Positions 35,374-43,853 are shown, counted from the stretch's first letter. The stretch: 64,000 bases of DNA from an uncultured Paracoccaceae bacterium (GCA_947502145.1 CANMYO010000002.1:310001-374000), one strand, 5' to 3'. A program made the numbers and translations. Notes: generated by a model from the sequence alone, not told the origin.

Positions 35374-36315
35374 CTAAAGCCGTGCCAGCCGTTCGGTCAA
35401 CAGATCATAGAACCCTGCAGCATCCATGTCGCCCATGAACAGGGCATTGGCCGGCCGGTCTGTCACGCGCCACCAGTCAGCGACCGTCATGCCCTTCGTA
35501 AGCTCTGATACGGTCTCAATCTCAACGTTTACGTGGCGTCCGGTGAACAGGTCTGGCTTGATAAGGTAGGCGGTCACACAGGGGTCGTGCAGCGGTGCCC
35601 CCTCTGATCCATACTTCTCTTTGTCGAAGCGTTCGAAAAAATCAGTCCACGCCGCAACCATGTCCCCAACCTGTGTGCCAAGATCACGAAAGGCAGCGAC
35701 GCGTGGGGCCGTTGTAAGCGCCTTGTGCGTAACATCCAGCGGCATGACGACAATCGGAACGCCAGATTTGAAGACAATTTCGGCAGCCTCGGGATCGACG
35801 TAGATATTGAATTCTGCCGCTGGCGTGATGTTACCAGCCTCAAAATAGGCGCCACCCATCAGAATAATTTCCTGCACCTTATCAACGATATCAGGGGCCT
35901 TTTCGAAGGCCGTCGCGATATTGGTCAATGGGCCAAGCGGGCAAAGCGTGACAGTTCCAGCTGGCTCGGATCGCAGGGTTTCTATGATAAAATCAATACC
36001 ATGCTGATCCTGCAGGGGCATGGTTGGGTCCGCCATCTGTGGGCCATCCAACCCTGTTTTGCCATGGACATGTTCAGCGGTCACAAGGTCGCGCCGCAGC
36101 GGCCGGTCACATCCAGCAAATACCTTTATGTCCGGGCGTTTGGCCAATTCGCAAACAATCCGCGCATTCTTTTGCGTCAGCGCAAGTGGGACATTTCCAG
36201 CCACGGCAGTAATGCCAAGAACGTCAAGATCTTCTGGCGAGGCCAATGCAAGCAATATCGCAACGGCGTCATCCTGACCTGGATCCGTATCGATGATAAT
36301 CTTGCGCGGTGCCAT
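35374..36315 (-). CDS. Nucleoside hydrolase
   Basis: Hydrolyses the N-glycosidic bond of ribonucleosides for base salvage. The 313 residues begin with the calcium-binding motif DTDPGQDDA (residues 9-17), then GITAVAGNVPLALTQKNA, KTGLDGPQM and the CPLGPLTNIATAFEK segment; the second metal ligand Asp lies in PLHDPCVTAYLI. It is of the inosine-uridine-preferring family. I chose the ATG at 36315, with AGGA upstream. The next gene upstream on this strand ends 103 nt away. Confidence 0.93.
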   Translation of the reverse strand: MAPRKIIIDTDPGQDDAVAILLALASPEDLDVLGITAVAGNVPLALTQKNARIVCELAKRPDIKVFAGCDRPLRRDLVTAEHVHGKTGLDGPQMADPTMPLQDQHGIDFIIETLRSEPAGTVTLCPLGPLTNIATAFEKAPDIVDKVQEIILMGGAYFEAGNITPAAEFNIYVDPEAAEIVFKSGVPIVVMPLDVTHKALTTAPRVAAFRDLGTQVGDMVAAWTDFFERFDKEKYGSEGAPLHDPCVTAYLIKPDLFTGRHVNVEIETVSELTKGMTVADWWRVTDRPANALFMGDMDAAGFYDLLTERLARL

Positions 36316-36418
36316 TTCGAGTCCTGTTCTTGTTACGTCAGTTCTGACCGCACTTCGCGCAAGGGGCAAGGGTTGGTCGATTGAATTGATAGCTGACCTG
36401 AGATCAGTCCGAGCCGTG

Positions 36419-36625
36419 CTAAACTCTGCCGTGACGCCTTAGCCGGTCGAAAAGCGCACCCGTCGCTTCATCACCCTGTTCCAATGCGAATATATAGGCA
36501 TAGGTCAGCAGGTAACACTCCGTGTCCGTATCCGGGGCGAGATCAGCGGCGGTGGTGTACAGAGTGATGAGCCTGCTATGATCTCCGCGTTCGTGTGCGG
36601 TCATGATGTCGCGATCAAGCGTCAT
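36419..36625 (-). CDS. Hypothetical protein coupled to the Rieske oxygenase gene
   Basis: A 68-residue protein whose ATG overlaps the stop of the Rieske gene as ATGA, so they are almost certainly translated together. It is predicted helical and looks like a single TPR-like helical hairpin (DRDIMTAHERGDHSRLITLY, then AYIFALEQGDEATGALFDRL). It is without a known family that I recognise. A helper of the oxygenase is plausible only from its position. Confidence 0.65.
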   Translation of the reverse strand: MTLDRDIMTAHERGDHSRLITLYTTAADLAPDTDTECYLLTYAYIFALEQGDEATGALFDRLRRHGRV

Positions 36626-37776
36626 TTGCCTTCGCGATAGTTGTCGATCTTGGTGGCAATCCAATCGTGGAAACAATGGGTTGCGCCGTCCATGGCCGGG
36701 CTGAACCGACCACCATCGAACCCCGGCGCATGTCGTCCAGCCTGCAGGCCCTCAACAGCCCAAACGTCTTCGTCGAAAACGACTTTCCAACGTGCCGCGT
36801 TTTCCTTGCGCAGGTCCTCATCGGTGTTTGGAATAGCATAGAACAGATGGATCTGCTCGGTTGTCTGATCAAGCGCGTCTGGTTGCAGTACGATCGCAAA
36901 ACTATGTTCACGTTGCGCGCCCAACAATACATTCGGATAGACCACGATGTATTCTGCGCCCGCATCCCAAAAGTCATCAAGCCCTTTGAAATCGGGGAAT
37001 GTTTTTCCGGTATCACCGCGAAGTTGCTGATAGGCGGTGACACCTTGCCCCGAATAATGCCCGCGCTCGACAATGCTATAATGGTCTTCGAGGCGCGAAT
37101 AACTATTCAGGCCGGGATGGACCCAAGGCAGGTGGTAGCTTTCGCAAAAGTTTTCGACCGCCAGTTTCCAGTTGGATTTGACTTGCAACGTCAGCTGGCT
37201 TTCTGTGCCGCCAGCAAACATCGGTTGGTCAAATTCGCCCCATCTTTCCAAGAGGTTGGCGTGAACCACTTCAAAGGGATCGGCGTTGCCGTCGATGTTG
37301 ACGAAAACGGTATTGAACCAGACATGATGGCGCACTTCGACCAGGCCCAGGTCATCCTTGACGATAGCCTCGTGGGTGTTGTGACCGGCACCGCCGACAT
37401 GCGGGGTTGAGACAAGCGCGCCCTTGGTTGAATAACACCAGGAGTGATAGGGGCAGCGAATGGCGCCTTCGATCTTGCGTGGTTCGTTCACGAGGATCAT
37501 GCCGCGGTGCCGACAAACATTCTGAAACACCCGCACCGCGCCGTCGCGATCGCGTAAAAGCAACAACGGCAGCCCAAGGAATGTGATCGGTTTTGCATCG
37601 CCTGGTTCTGGCACCTCAGAAGTGACCGCCAGGCCGGCCCAGCTTGAAAACAGAATCGCGTGTTTTTCTTCTTCAAAAACAAGAGGATCGGTGTAGTGAG
37701 CGTTCGGGAGCCCATGCGCCGTTTCAAGATCACGGCGGGCCGCGGTGATGTCGGTGAGAGCTGCGTCATTTCCCAT
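36622..37776 (-). CDS. Rieske ring-hydroxylating oxygenase, alpha subunit
   Basis: A 384-residue oxygenase component. The Rieske [2Fe-2S] ligands are visible: Cys88 and His90 (NVCRHRG), Cys108 and His111 (RCPYHSW). The catalytic iron site is in ENFCESYHLPWVHPG with His215 and His220. This is the type that oxidises quaternary amines, short aromatics or similar small substrates (choline/carnitine and glycine-betaine monooxygenase relatives); the substrate is not clear. No ferredoxin or reductase gene is adjacent. I chose the ATG at 37776; the upstream 37788 start would be TTG. Confidence 0.9.
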   Translation of the reverse strand: MGNDAALTDITAARRDLETAHGLPNAHYTDPLVFEEEKHAILFSSWAGLAVTSEVPEPGDAKPITFLGLPLLLLRDRDGAVRVFQNVCRHRGMILVNEPRKIEGAIRCPYHSWCYSTKGALVSTPHVGGAGHNTHEAIVKDDLGLVEVRHHVWFNTVFVNIDGNADPFEVVHANLLERWGEFDQPMFAGGTESQLTLQVKSNWKLAVENFCESYHLPWVHPGLNSYSRLEDHYSIVERGHYSGQGVTAYQQLRGDTGKTFPDFKGLDDFWDAGAEYIVVYPNVLLGAQREHSFAIVLQPDALDQTTEQIHLFYAIPNTDEDLRKENAARWKVVFDEDVWAVEGLQAGRHAPGFDGGRFSPAMDGATHCFHDWIATKIDNYREGK

Positions 37777-38108
37777 GTCGATACTCAACGTTGCGTATGC
37801 AATTGGGAATCACCTTAGCAGTCTGACCGGGCGAGATCAGGAGTGCGGGCGACTTGGCGCTGCATCACAGCGACGTTTTGGCAAGCGGCGGGTTGCCGTT
37901 TCGGAATGCTGTTGTCGGTCAATCCATGCCCATTTGAGCCCCTCGAATAGGTCCGGCCTTGGACCGCCGAAACATCGCGCACCTTCTGGCAGTGCGGCGC
38001 TCATTTTTCCACATCCGGGCGCTGTAGATAGCGGTCGCTCACGGCAGGACGCATGGTCCCCTCAGCACCGGCAGAACGCCGCGTGTGACGTCTAAAGGAG
38101 ACACCGAA
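37777..38108. other. 332-nt intergenic region without a recognised gene
   Basis: It lies between the divergent Rieske gene and EF-hand gene. I see no convincing open frame, tRNA or strong hairpin. The part next to 38109 holds the EF-hand ribosome-binding site (AAAGGAGACACC). Promoters for both genes should be here, but I could not assign them. Confidence 0.5.
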
Positions 38109-38360
38109 ATGAACCGCAAGACACTCTTCATTGTTCCAATGGCCCTTATTTCATTGGCCGCAGCGCCAGTGCTGGCACAGGACGCGGCCATCGATGTCGA
38201 TGCTGACGGGATGTACAGCTTCCCTGAGCTACAGGCCGCAATGGCTGAAATGACCGAAGAGACATTTGGCACTCTGGATGCAAATGGTGACGGTCTTTTG
38301 GATGCTGACGAGATCGCAGCAGCCACGGAAGCAGGCATCCTGCCTGCAATGGATGGCTAA
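38109..38360 (+). CDS. Small secreted EF-hand protein
   Basis: An 83-residue protein with a signal peptide (residues 1-23, ending APVLA), so it goes to the periplasm. The mature part holds a canonical EF-hand loop, DANGDGLLDADE, and an earlier loop DVDADGMYSFPE that is nearly canonical and probably also binds calcium. Preceding AAAGGAGACACCGAA gives a good start at 38109. Small exported EF-hand proteins are common in this family; the role is unknown. A strong terminator follows. Confidence 0.85.
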   Translation: MNRKTLFIVPMALISLAAAPVLAQDAAIDVDADGMYSFPELQAAMAEMTEETFGTLDANGDGLLDADEIAAATEAGILPAMDG

Positions 38361-38436
38361 TCAGCGGGCATAGCCGCTGAGAGGTCAGCGCCCTTCGTGC
38401 CTCGCCCCAATCGGGCGCGGGGGGCTGCAAACCTAC

Positions 38437-38475
38437 GATCCCGGCGGGGGCCTCCCACCCGCCGGGATCATTGTT
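38437..38475. terminator. Terminator between convergent EF-hand gene and ilvN
   Basis: A perfect 12-bp stem GATCCCGGCGGG / CCCGCCGGGATC with a 9-nt loop, then ATTGTTT on the plus strand. It lies between convergent genes, 1 nt before the ilvN stop codon. Confidence 0.85.
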
Positions 38476-39048
38476 TCAGCCGTGTGAAACCACACCGCGG
38501 GCGAGGGCGGCGACGCCGGTGCGCGCAACCTCTTGCAGTCCCAAGGGGCGCATAAGTTCGGCGAAGGCGTCGATCTTCTCAGGCGTACCGGTGATTTCAA
38601 AAACGAATGATTCCAACGTGCTATCGACCACATTGGCCCGGAAAATGTCGGCCAGACGGATCGCTTCAATCCGGAGATCACCCTTGCCTGCCACCTTAAA
38701 AAGGGCCAGTTCCCGTTCAACTGATGCGCCTTCGACCGTGAGATCGTGAACGTCGTGAACAGGCACGATCCGGCCCAGCTGCGCCTTGATCTGGTTGATC
38801 ACCTGTGGCGTGCCGGAGGTGACGATGGTGATGCGCGAGAGATGACCTGTGTGATCGATCTCGGCTACGGTCAGGCTTTCGATATTGTAGCCACGGCCCG
38901 AGAATAACCCGATAACCCTTGCTAGAACCCCCGGTTCGTTTTCGACGATAACGGCCAATGTGTGGCGTTCGATGGCGTCCCCGAAGGTCGAACGAAGGTC
39001 ATAGGCGGAGTGGCTGGTGGCGCCTTTTTTAATTTTTAGCGGTGACAT
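38476..39048 (-). CDS. ilvN: Acetolactate synthase small regulatory subunit
   Basis: Regulatory subunit of acetolactate synthase, conferring valine feedback control. The 190 residues begin with an ACT domain (about 25-100: TLAVIVENEPGVLARVIGLFSGRGYNIESLTV), and a C-terminal domain (about 115-185) with ELALFKVAGKGDLRIEAIRLADIFRANVV. The ATG is at 39048. It is separated from ilvB by 138 nt that hold the 41-nt element also found before fabD. Thus ilvN may be transcribed apart from ilvB as well as with it. Confidence 0.96.
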   Translation of the reverse strand: MSPLKIKKGATSHSAYDLRSTFGDAIERHTLAVIVENEPGVLARVIGLFSGRGYNIESLTVAEIDHTGHLSRITIVTSGTPQVINQIKAQLGRIVPVHDVHDLTVEGASVERELALFKVAGKGDLRIEAIRLADIFRANVVDSTLESFVFEITGTPEKIDAFAELMRPLGLQEVARTGVAALARGVVSHG

Positions 39049-39077
39049 TTTGCGTCCCTATTCTTCAATTTTTGAGG

Positions 39078-39118
39078 ATGCACAACCCATGCACATCCTG
39101 ACAACAACCTATGCAGAC
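39078..39118 (-). repeat. 41-nt promoter-proximal element, copy B (upstream of ilvN)
   Basis: On the minus strand it reads GTCTGCATAGGTTGTTG to TTGTGCAT and matches the copy upstream of fabD (3538-3578) at 38 of 41 positions. It ends 29 nt before the ilvN start codon. Confidence 0.6.
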
Positions 39119-39186
39119 GTGAATCTGAATGCGCGTTTACCGTACGCTGCGTTCAGACCTTGCCGATGGGGTGTCGTTTTTTTCAT

Positions 39187-40938
39187 TTATACCAAGACCG
39201 CACCGCCGGATTGAATTGCGTCTTTTGTTGACGCATCCCCCAACAGCATCTCGTTGTGCGGCTTGCCTGACGGGATCATCGGGAAGCAGTTTTCATGCTT
39301 TTCGACGAGGCAGTCAAAGATCACCGGGCCATCGTAGTTGATCATCTCCATGATCGCGTCATCCAGATCGGCAGGGTCGTCACAGAGGATGCCCTTGGCG
39401 CCAAAGGCCTCGGCCAGTTTCACAAAGTCGGGCAGGGCCTCTGACCAGGATTGGCTATAGCGTTCCCCATGCAAGAGCTCCTGCCACTGGCGCACCATGC
39501 CCAGACGTTCGTTGTTGAGGATGAACTGTTTCACCGGCAGACGGTATTGAACAGCGGTGCCCATTTCCTGCATGTTCATCAGCCAGGAGGCTTCGCCCGC
39601 GACGTTGATGACGAGGCTTTCAGGGTGAGCCATCTGCACGCCGATCGAAGAGGGGAAGCCGTAGCCCATCGTGCCCAGCCCGCCGGAGGTCATCCAGCGG
39701 TTTGGATCTTCAAAGCCAAGGTATTGCGCGGCCCACATCTGGTGCTGGCCAACCTCGGTACAGATATAGCGGTCATGGTCCTTGGTCAGCGCCTCAAGCC
39801 GGGCGAGGGCATATTGCGGTTTGATGACTTTGCCTTCTTGTTTGAAGGCAAGGCAGTCGACCTTGCGCCATTCGTTGATCTTGTCCCACCACTTGGCAAG
39901 GTTTTCCTTGTCGGTCTTGCGGCCACGGGATTTCCAGACGTTGATCAGATCTTCCAGCACATGGGCCACGTCACCCAGGATAGGCAGGTCGACATGAATG
40001 ACCTTGTTGATTGACGAAGCGTCAATGTCGATATGGGCCTTTTTGGATTTCGGGCTGAAGTCCTCGATTCGTCCGGTGATCCGGTCGTCAAAGCGGGCAC
40101 CGATGTTGATCATCAGGTCGCAGTCGTGCATCGCCATGTTGGCTTCGTAAAGACCATGCATGCCCAGCATGCCGACCCAATTGTCACCGGAGGCGGGATA
40201 AGCGCCAAGCCCCATCAGAGTCGAGGTGACCGGGAAGTTTGTCGCGGCAACAAGTTCCCGCAAAAGCTGAGACGCGGCCGGGCCGGAGTTGATCACACCG
40301 CCACCAGTATAGAAAATCGGGCGCTTTGCCTTTTCCATGGCCTTGGCAAGATCGGTGATCGTGTCGATGTCACCTTTCAGCTGTGGCTTGTAATGGCTCT
40401 TGCGTTTGGATTTTTCAGTATAGGTGCCAGAGGCAAACTGAACGTCTTTGGGAATGTCGATCAGGACCGGGCCGGGACGGCCTGACGTGGCAACATGAAA
40501 CGCCTCGTGGATGACCCCGGCGAGTTCGTCGGTTTCCTTGACCAGCCAGTTGTGCTTGGTGCAGGGGCGGGTGATGCCAACAGTGTCGGCCTCTTGAAAG
40601 GCATCAGAGCCGATCATGAACGTTGGCACCTGGCCGGTCAGTACAATGATCGGAATGCTGTCCATCAGAGCATCGGTCAGCCCGGTCACAGCATTGGTGG
40701 CGCCGGGGCCGGAGGTGACCATGGCAACGCCGGGTTTGCCTGTCGAACGCGCGTATCCTTCAGCTGCATGCACCGCGCCCTGTTCATGGCGCACAAGGAT
40801 GTGCTGGATGTGGTTTTGCTGAAAGATTTCGTCATAGATCGGCAGGACGGCGCCGCCGGGGTATCCAAAGACGACGTCCACGCCCTGGTCTACCAAGGCT
40901 TGAACCACCATTTTTGCGCCGGTCATTGTCTTGCTCAT
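39187..40938 (-). CDS. ilvB: Acetolactate synthase large subunit
   Basis: Catalytic subunit of acetolactate synthase, the first step of valine, leucine and isoleucine synthesis, with thiamine diphosphate and FAD. The 583 residues show VFGYPGGAVLPIYDE with the catalytic Glu in VRHEQGAVHAAEGYAR, the RFDDRITG segment, and the thiamine motif. The metal-binding position usually read as G-D-A/G-S is here GEASWLMNMQE with Glu; the second part NNERLGM is normal. A GGACG ribosome-binding site precedes the ATG. A leader peptide and attenuator precede the gene. Confidence 0.97.
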   Translation of the reverse strand: MSKTMTGAKMVVQALVDQGVDVVFGYPGGAVLPIYDEIFQQNHIQHILVRHEQGAVHAAEGYARSTGKPGVAMVTSGPGATNAVTGLTDALMDSIPIIVLTGQVPTFMIGSDAFQEADTVGITRPCTKHNWLVKETDELAGVIHEAFHVATSGRPGPVLIDIPKDVQFASGTYTEKSKRKSHYKPQLKGDIDTITDLAKAMEKAKRPIFYTGGGVINSGPAASQLLRELVAATNFPVTSTLMGLGAYPASGDNWVGMLGMHGLYEANMAMHDCDLMINIGARFDDRITGRIEDFSPKSKKAHIDIDASSINKVIHVDLPILGDVAHVLEDLINVWKSRGRKTDKENLAKWWDKINEWRKVDCLAFKQEGKVIKPQYALARLEALTKDHDRYICTEVGQHQMWAAQYLGFEDPNRWMTSGGLGTMGYGFPSSIGVQMAHPESLVINVAGEASWLMNMQEMGTAVQYRLPVKQFILNNERLGMVRQWQELLHGERYSQSWSEALPDFVKLAEAFGAKGILCDDPADLDDAIMEMINYDGPVIFDCLVEKHENCFPMIPSGKPHNEMLLGDASTKDAIQSGGAVLV

Positions 40939-40965
40939 CGCTTCGTCCTTTTAAGCGTCAGTCAT

Positions 40966-40992
40966 AAAAAAGCCCCCGAAGATTTCGGGGGC
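40966..40992 (-). terminator. Attenuator terminator in the ilvB leader
   Basis: On the minus strand, GCCCCCGAA / TTCGGGGGC (9-bp stem, 3-nt loop) followed by T6, 28 nt before the ilvB start codon. It lies in the leader between a leader peptide gene (41019-41066) and ilvB, so it looks like a regulated terminator. Confidence 0.85.
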
Positions 40993-41018
40993 GCATGGGA
41001 ACCTAAATGGGTTAACCG

Positions 41019-41066
41019 TTACCGGCCCATGCGCATTCTTCCTACGACTAGTACAATCTGTGTCAT
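41019..41066 (-). CDS. Candidate ilvB leader peptide (branched-chain attenuator)
   Basis: A 15-codon frame on the minus strand: MTQIVLVVGRMRMGR, then TAA. It holds the run Ile-Val-Leu-Val-Val, all end products of the pathway that ilvB begins. It is followed by a terminator hairpin with a T6 tail. The codon run plus the terminator is the classic layout of transcription attenuation. The segment CCCATGCGC in plus-strand terms (41026-41034) can pair perfectly with GCGCATGGG (40991-40999), which overlaps the first bases of the terminator stem, so it could compete with it. The predicted promoter gives a start site within a few bases of this ATG, so the peptide may be translated from a leaderless end. 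Experiment is lacking. Confidence 0.7.
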   Translation of the reverse strand: MTQIVLVVGRMRMGR

Positions 41067-41073
41067 GGCGCGG

Positions 41074-41102
41074 ACCCTAAGGAAGCACAAAAGGGGGGTC
41101 AA
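41074..41102 (-). promoter_or_regulatory. Predicted promoter of the ilvB leader transcript
   Basis: On the minus strand, TTGACC (41097-41102) and TAGGGT (41074-41079) are 17 nt apart. The start site would fall near 41067, adjacent to the leader peptide ATG. Confidence 0.55.
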
Positions 41103-41215
41103 CCGTGATTGTGGAGAAAATGTCGTGTGCGGGCAGATTTTCGCAACTTTCTTACGATGGCCGGATGTAGGCATATCGCGCTAGGGTGTGGCTGACGTAA
41201 TGAGACGGGGGCAAT

Positions 41216-41689
41216 ATGGTCGAGGTTCGTCCACTGACGTATGAGGCACTGATGCCGCTGATCAAGCTGGATGTCCGGCCTGATCAGTCCGATATGGTTG
41301 CCCCCAACGCAATCACGATGGCGCAGTCGATATTTGAACATGGGTCAGAGATTTTTGGCATATTTGACGGGGACAAACCTGTCGGGTTGCTTGCGATCAT
41401 TGATCTGACCCATCCGGAGGCGGATCTGGATCCGGGCGATGACCCTGATACAATCTATGTCTGGCGATTGATGGTTGATGCGGCCCATCAGCGCAAGGGC
41501 TTTGGGACGGCTGGCCTGGATCATGCCATGGCAATTGCCCGTGATCGGGGCAGGGCGCGGCTTGCGATTTCGGCCGTGCCTGACGACGGCAGCGCGATTC
41601 CGGTCTATGAGAAATACGGATTTCAGCGGACGGGACGAATTGTGGAAGGCGAGGTCGAACTGGCCTTCCCGCTGGCAGACGTCGGCTAG
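41216..41689 (+). CDS. GNAT family N-acetyltransferase
   Basis: A 157-residue GNAT protein. The acetyl-CoA loop is visible in VDAAHQRKGFGTAGLDHAM, and the VYEKYGFQRTGR motif near the C-terminus is that of this family. The VWRLMVD strand before the loop is typical of spermidine/diamine-like and small-molecule acetyltransferases. The substrate is not evident. It is convergent with the GGDEF gene, overlapping it by 4 nt, and it is divergent from ilvB by 114 nt beyond the leader promoter. Confidence 0.88.
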   Translation: MVEVRPLTYEALMPLIKLDVRPDQSDMVAPNAITMAQSIFEHGSEIFGIFDGDKPVGLLAIIDLTHPEADLDPGDDPDTIYVWRLMVDAAHQRKGFGTAGLDHAMAIARDRGRARLAISAVPDDGSAIPVYEKYGFQRTGRIVEGEVELAFPLADVG

Positions 41690-42846
41690 CGGTTGCCACC
41701 GGGCCGTGTGCGAAGCGTTTCCATCCGTTTCTTGCGGCGCTTTTCCTGATACATGCTTTTGTCCGCCGCGCGCATTAGATCGGCGCGGTTTTGTCCGTCT
41801 TGCGGATAACTGGCAAGGCCAAAGCTGACCCGGATCTGGTGAAACGTGCTCCGGGCCTCGATCGGGGCGTGCATGGCGGAGTTGATCCGTTCGACGACCT
41901 GGGCATCAGCGTCAGGATTGGCCATGTTGTCAACAAGCACGGCAAATTCATCGCCACCGATCCGGGCAATGATATCGGAGCTGCGCACGCAGCCCTTGAG
42001 CCGGTCTGCGACCTTTTGTAAGACGATGTCCCCGATATCATGACCCAGCGTGTCATTGATCGGTTTGAAATTATCAAGGTCAAGGTAAAGAACCGTCAGC
42101 CGGGTCGGGCGCAGCGCCGCGGCGGACAGGGCGCTTGCAAGGCAGGCGTTGAAATGGCGGCCATTGTGCAAACCTGTCAGGTCATCACGTGCCGCGAGAT
42201 CCGTCAGTTTTTGCTGTTCGCGCGAGAGTTCTGACCGCAAGAAACGGTTCTGGACGCAATAGTAACCGACCACAAAACAGCTGCAGATATAGGTGACCAC
42301 AAACACCATTGCCACGTTGACACCGGGGGCTGCGCTTGAGGAAAAGTCGGGCAGGGTGATCCACCCTTTGGCCAGGGCAATCCACTGAACTCCGGCGATG
42401 ACGGGCAGAAACAGTGTGACCAGCAGACCAAAGCCGGTGCTGGCGAGGCAAAACGCCAGAATTGGAACAAGCAGCAACAAGGTGCTGGCAACCGACATCG
42501 GAAACCCGCCTGTGAGCAGAATGGCTCCGCCGACCGAGATTGAGCACACTCCCGCAAATAGGTGTCCGCCACCCCTTGGGCGGCCCTTGAGCAGCAGGGC
42601 AAGTGACGCGGCCAACCCGGCAACGATGACAATCTCAAGCGGGACAAAGATCGCCTTGGTGTGAGCGTCATAATAGGCAGATGGCAACAGCAGGCTGACA
42701 ACAATGAGGCAGAGGACAATCAGCAACAGGCCAGCAACTGCACCCGTCAGAATCCTGACATTGTAATAGATATAGGGATTCTCGCCGTAGCGCTGAAACA
42801 ATCGTGCGTCAGCGGCCTTCGCTAAGCTGAACAAGGCCATTCTCAT
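41686..42846 (-). CDS. Membrane-bound diguanylate cyclase (GGDEF)
   Basis: A 386-residue protein with about six membrane segments in the first 200 residues and a C-terminal GGDEF domain. The active-site signature RIGGDEFAVLV is intact, so it probably makes cyclic di-GMP. The domain opens with DDLTGLHNGRHFNACL, and LDNFKPINDTLGHDIGD carries the metal and substrate motifs. No I-site RxxD is obvious before GGDEF in the usual place. I chose the ATG at 42846; an in-frame GTG at 42885 and an ATG at 42840 are alternatives, all with weak ribosome-binding sites. It follows the glutathione transferase gene on the same strand. Confidence 0.9.
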   Translation of the reverse strand: MRMALFSLAKAADARLFQRYGENPYIYYNVRILTGAVAGLLLIVLCLIVVSLLLPSAYYDAHTKAIFVPLEIVIVAGLAASLALLLKGRPRGGGHLFAGVCSISVGGAILLTGGFPMSVASTLLLLVPILAFCLASTGFGLLVTLFLPVIAGVQWIALAKGWITLPDFSSSAAPGVNVAMVFVVTYICSCFVVGYYCVQNRFLRSELSREQQKLTDLAARDDLTGLHNGRHFNACLASALSAAALRPTRLTVLYLDLDNFKPINDTLGHDIGDIVLQKVADRLKGCVRSSDIIARIGGDEFAVLVDNMANPDADAQVVERINSAMHAPIEARSTFHQIRVSFGLASYPQDGQNRADLMRAADKSMYQEKRRKKRMETLRTRPGGNR

Positions 42847-42975
42847 TAACCACAATTCGGTGGCACAGCCCCATGCCAATCCCACCTTATTTCAGCTGCG
42901 TTAGCATTGGGGTGGTGGCGGGCTCAACGTCTGAACAACCCATGGGCGAAAATCCGCCAGAGCATTCCCGTGGGT

Positions 42976-43833
42976 TTATTCGCTGTCCAGCTTGTCTTGC
43001 GTCCGATTGTCAAAATCGCTGGCGGCGTGACGTTCGCGCAATTGTTCCTGTGGTTCGCCCCAGCCGCGGTTGACCATGCGGCCACGTTTGAAGGCGGGGC
43101 GGTTCATGACCAGATCGGCCCAACGCCGGACGTTTTGATAGGAGGCCGCATCAAGGAATGTGCCTGCATCGCCATAGATATTGCCACGCACCAGCGTGCC
43201 ATACCATGGGGCGGTTGCAATGTCGGCAATGGTGTAAGCGCTGCCAGCCAGATAGGTGTTGTCCTCTAGCGCCTGATCCAGAACGTCAAGCTGGCGTTTG
43301 ACCTCCATCGTGTATCGGTTGATCGCGTATTCGAACTTTTCCGGGGCATAGGCAAAGAAATGTCCAAAGCCGCCGCCAAGGAACGGGGCAGCGCCCTGAA
43401 GCCAGAACAGCCAGTTGAGCGTTTCGGTGCGCCCTTCGATATCGTCAGGCAGGAATGCGCGGTATTTTTCGGCCAGATACAACAGGATTGCACCGCTTTC
43501 AAAAACCCGGACACCGGCGGATTTATCAAACAGGGCCGGGATCTTTGAATTTGGATTAAGGTCCACAAAACCAGAGCTGAACTGATCACCCGCATTGATA
43601 TCCACGTACCAGGCGTCATATTCAACGTCGTGCCCCGCATCGCGCAGTTCTTCCAGCAGCACGGTGACTTTCACACCGTTGGGTGTGGCCAGCGAATGCA
43701 GCTGAATAGGATGTTTGCCAACCGGCAGGTCCTTGTCATGTGTGGGGCCGGCGATCGGGCGGTTGATGCTTTCGAATTGTCCGCCGTTCTTGGCGTCCCA
43801 TGTCCAGACTTTCGGGGGGGTATATGTCGTCAT
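42976..43833 (-). CDS. Glutathione S-transferase, YghU/disulfide-bond oxidoreductase type
   Basis: A 285-residue glutathione transferase of the Nu class, which reduces organic disulfides and peroxides with bound glutathione. Visible features are the long N-terminal extension (TTYTPPKVWTWDAKNGGQF), the thioredoxin-like domain with the SLATPNGVKVTVLLEELRDAG region, NPNSKIPAL and FESGAILLYLAEKY, and the helical domain ending with AWADLVMNRPAFKRG-like sequence (RRWADLVMNRPAFKRGRMV). The ATG at 43833 is preferred over GTG 43836. A perfect palindrome lies 21 nt upstream of its ATG. Confidence 0.92.
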   Translation of the reverse strand: MTTYTPPKVWTWDAKNGGQFESINRPIAGPTHDKDLPVGKHPIQLHSLATPNGVKVTVLLEELRDAGHDVEYDAWYVDINAGDQFSSGFVDLNPNSKIPALFDKSAGVRVFESGAILLYLAEKYRAFLPDDIEGRTETLNWLFWLQGAAPFLGGGFGHFFAYAPEKFEYAINRYTMEVKRQLDVLDQALEDNTYLAGSAYTIADIATAPWYGTLVRGNIYGDAGTFLDAASYQNVRRWADLVMNRPAFKRGRMVNRGWGEPQEQLRERHAASDFDNRTQDKLDSE

Positions 43834-43853
43834 CACCGGGGGCCTTGCGTTGG

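Noticed and set aside
37745-38095. A 116-residue plus-strand frame in the gap before the EF-hand gene
   Set aside because: Part lies over the Rieske gene start, and the sequence is Arg/Ser/Cys-rich without any family pattern or clear ribosome-binding site.
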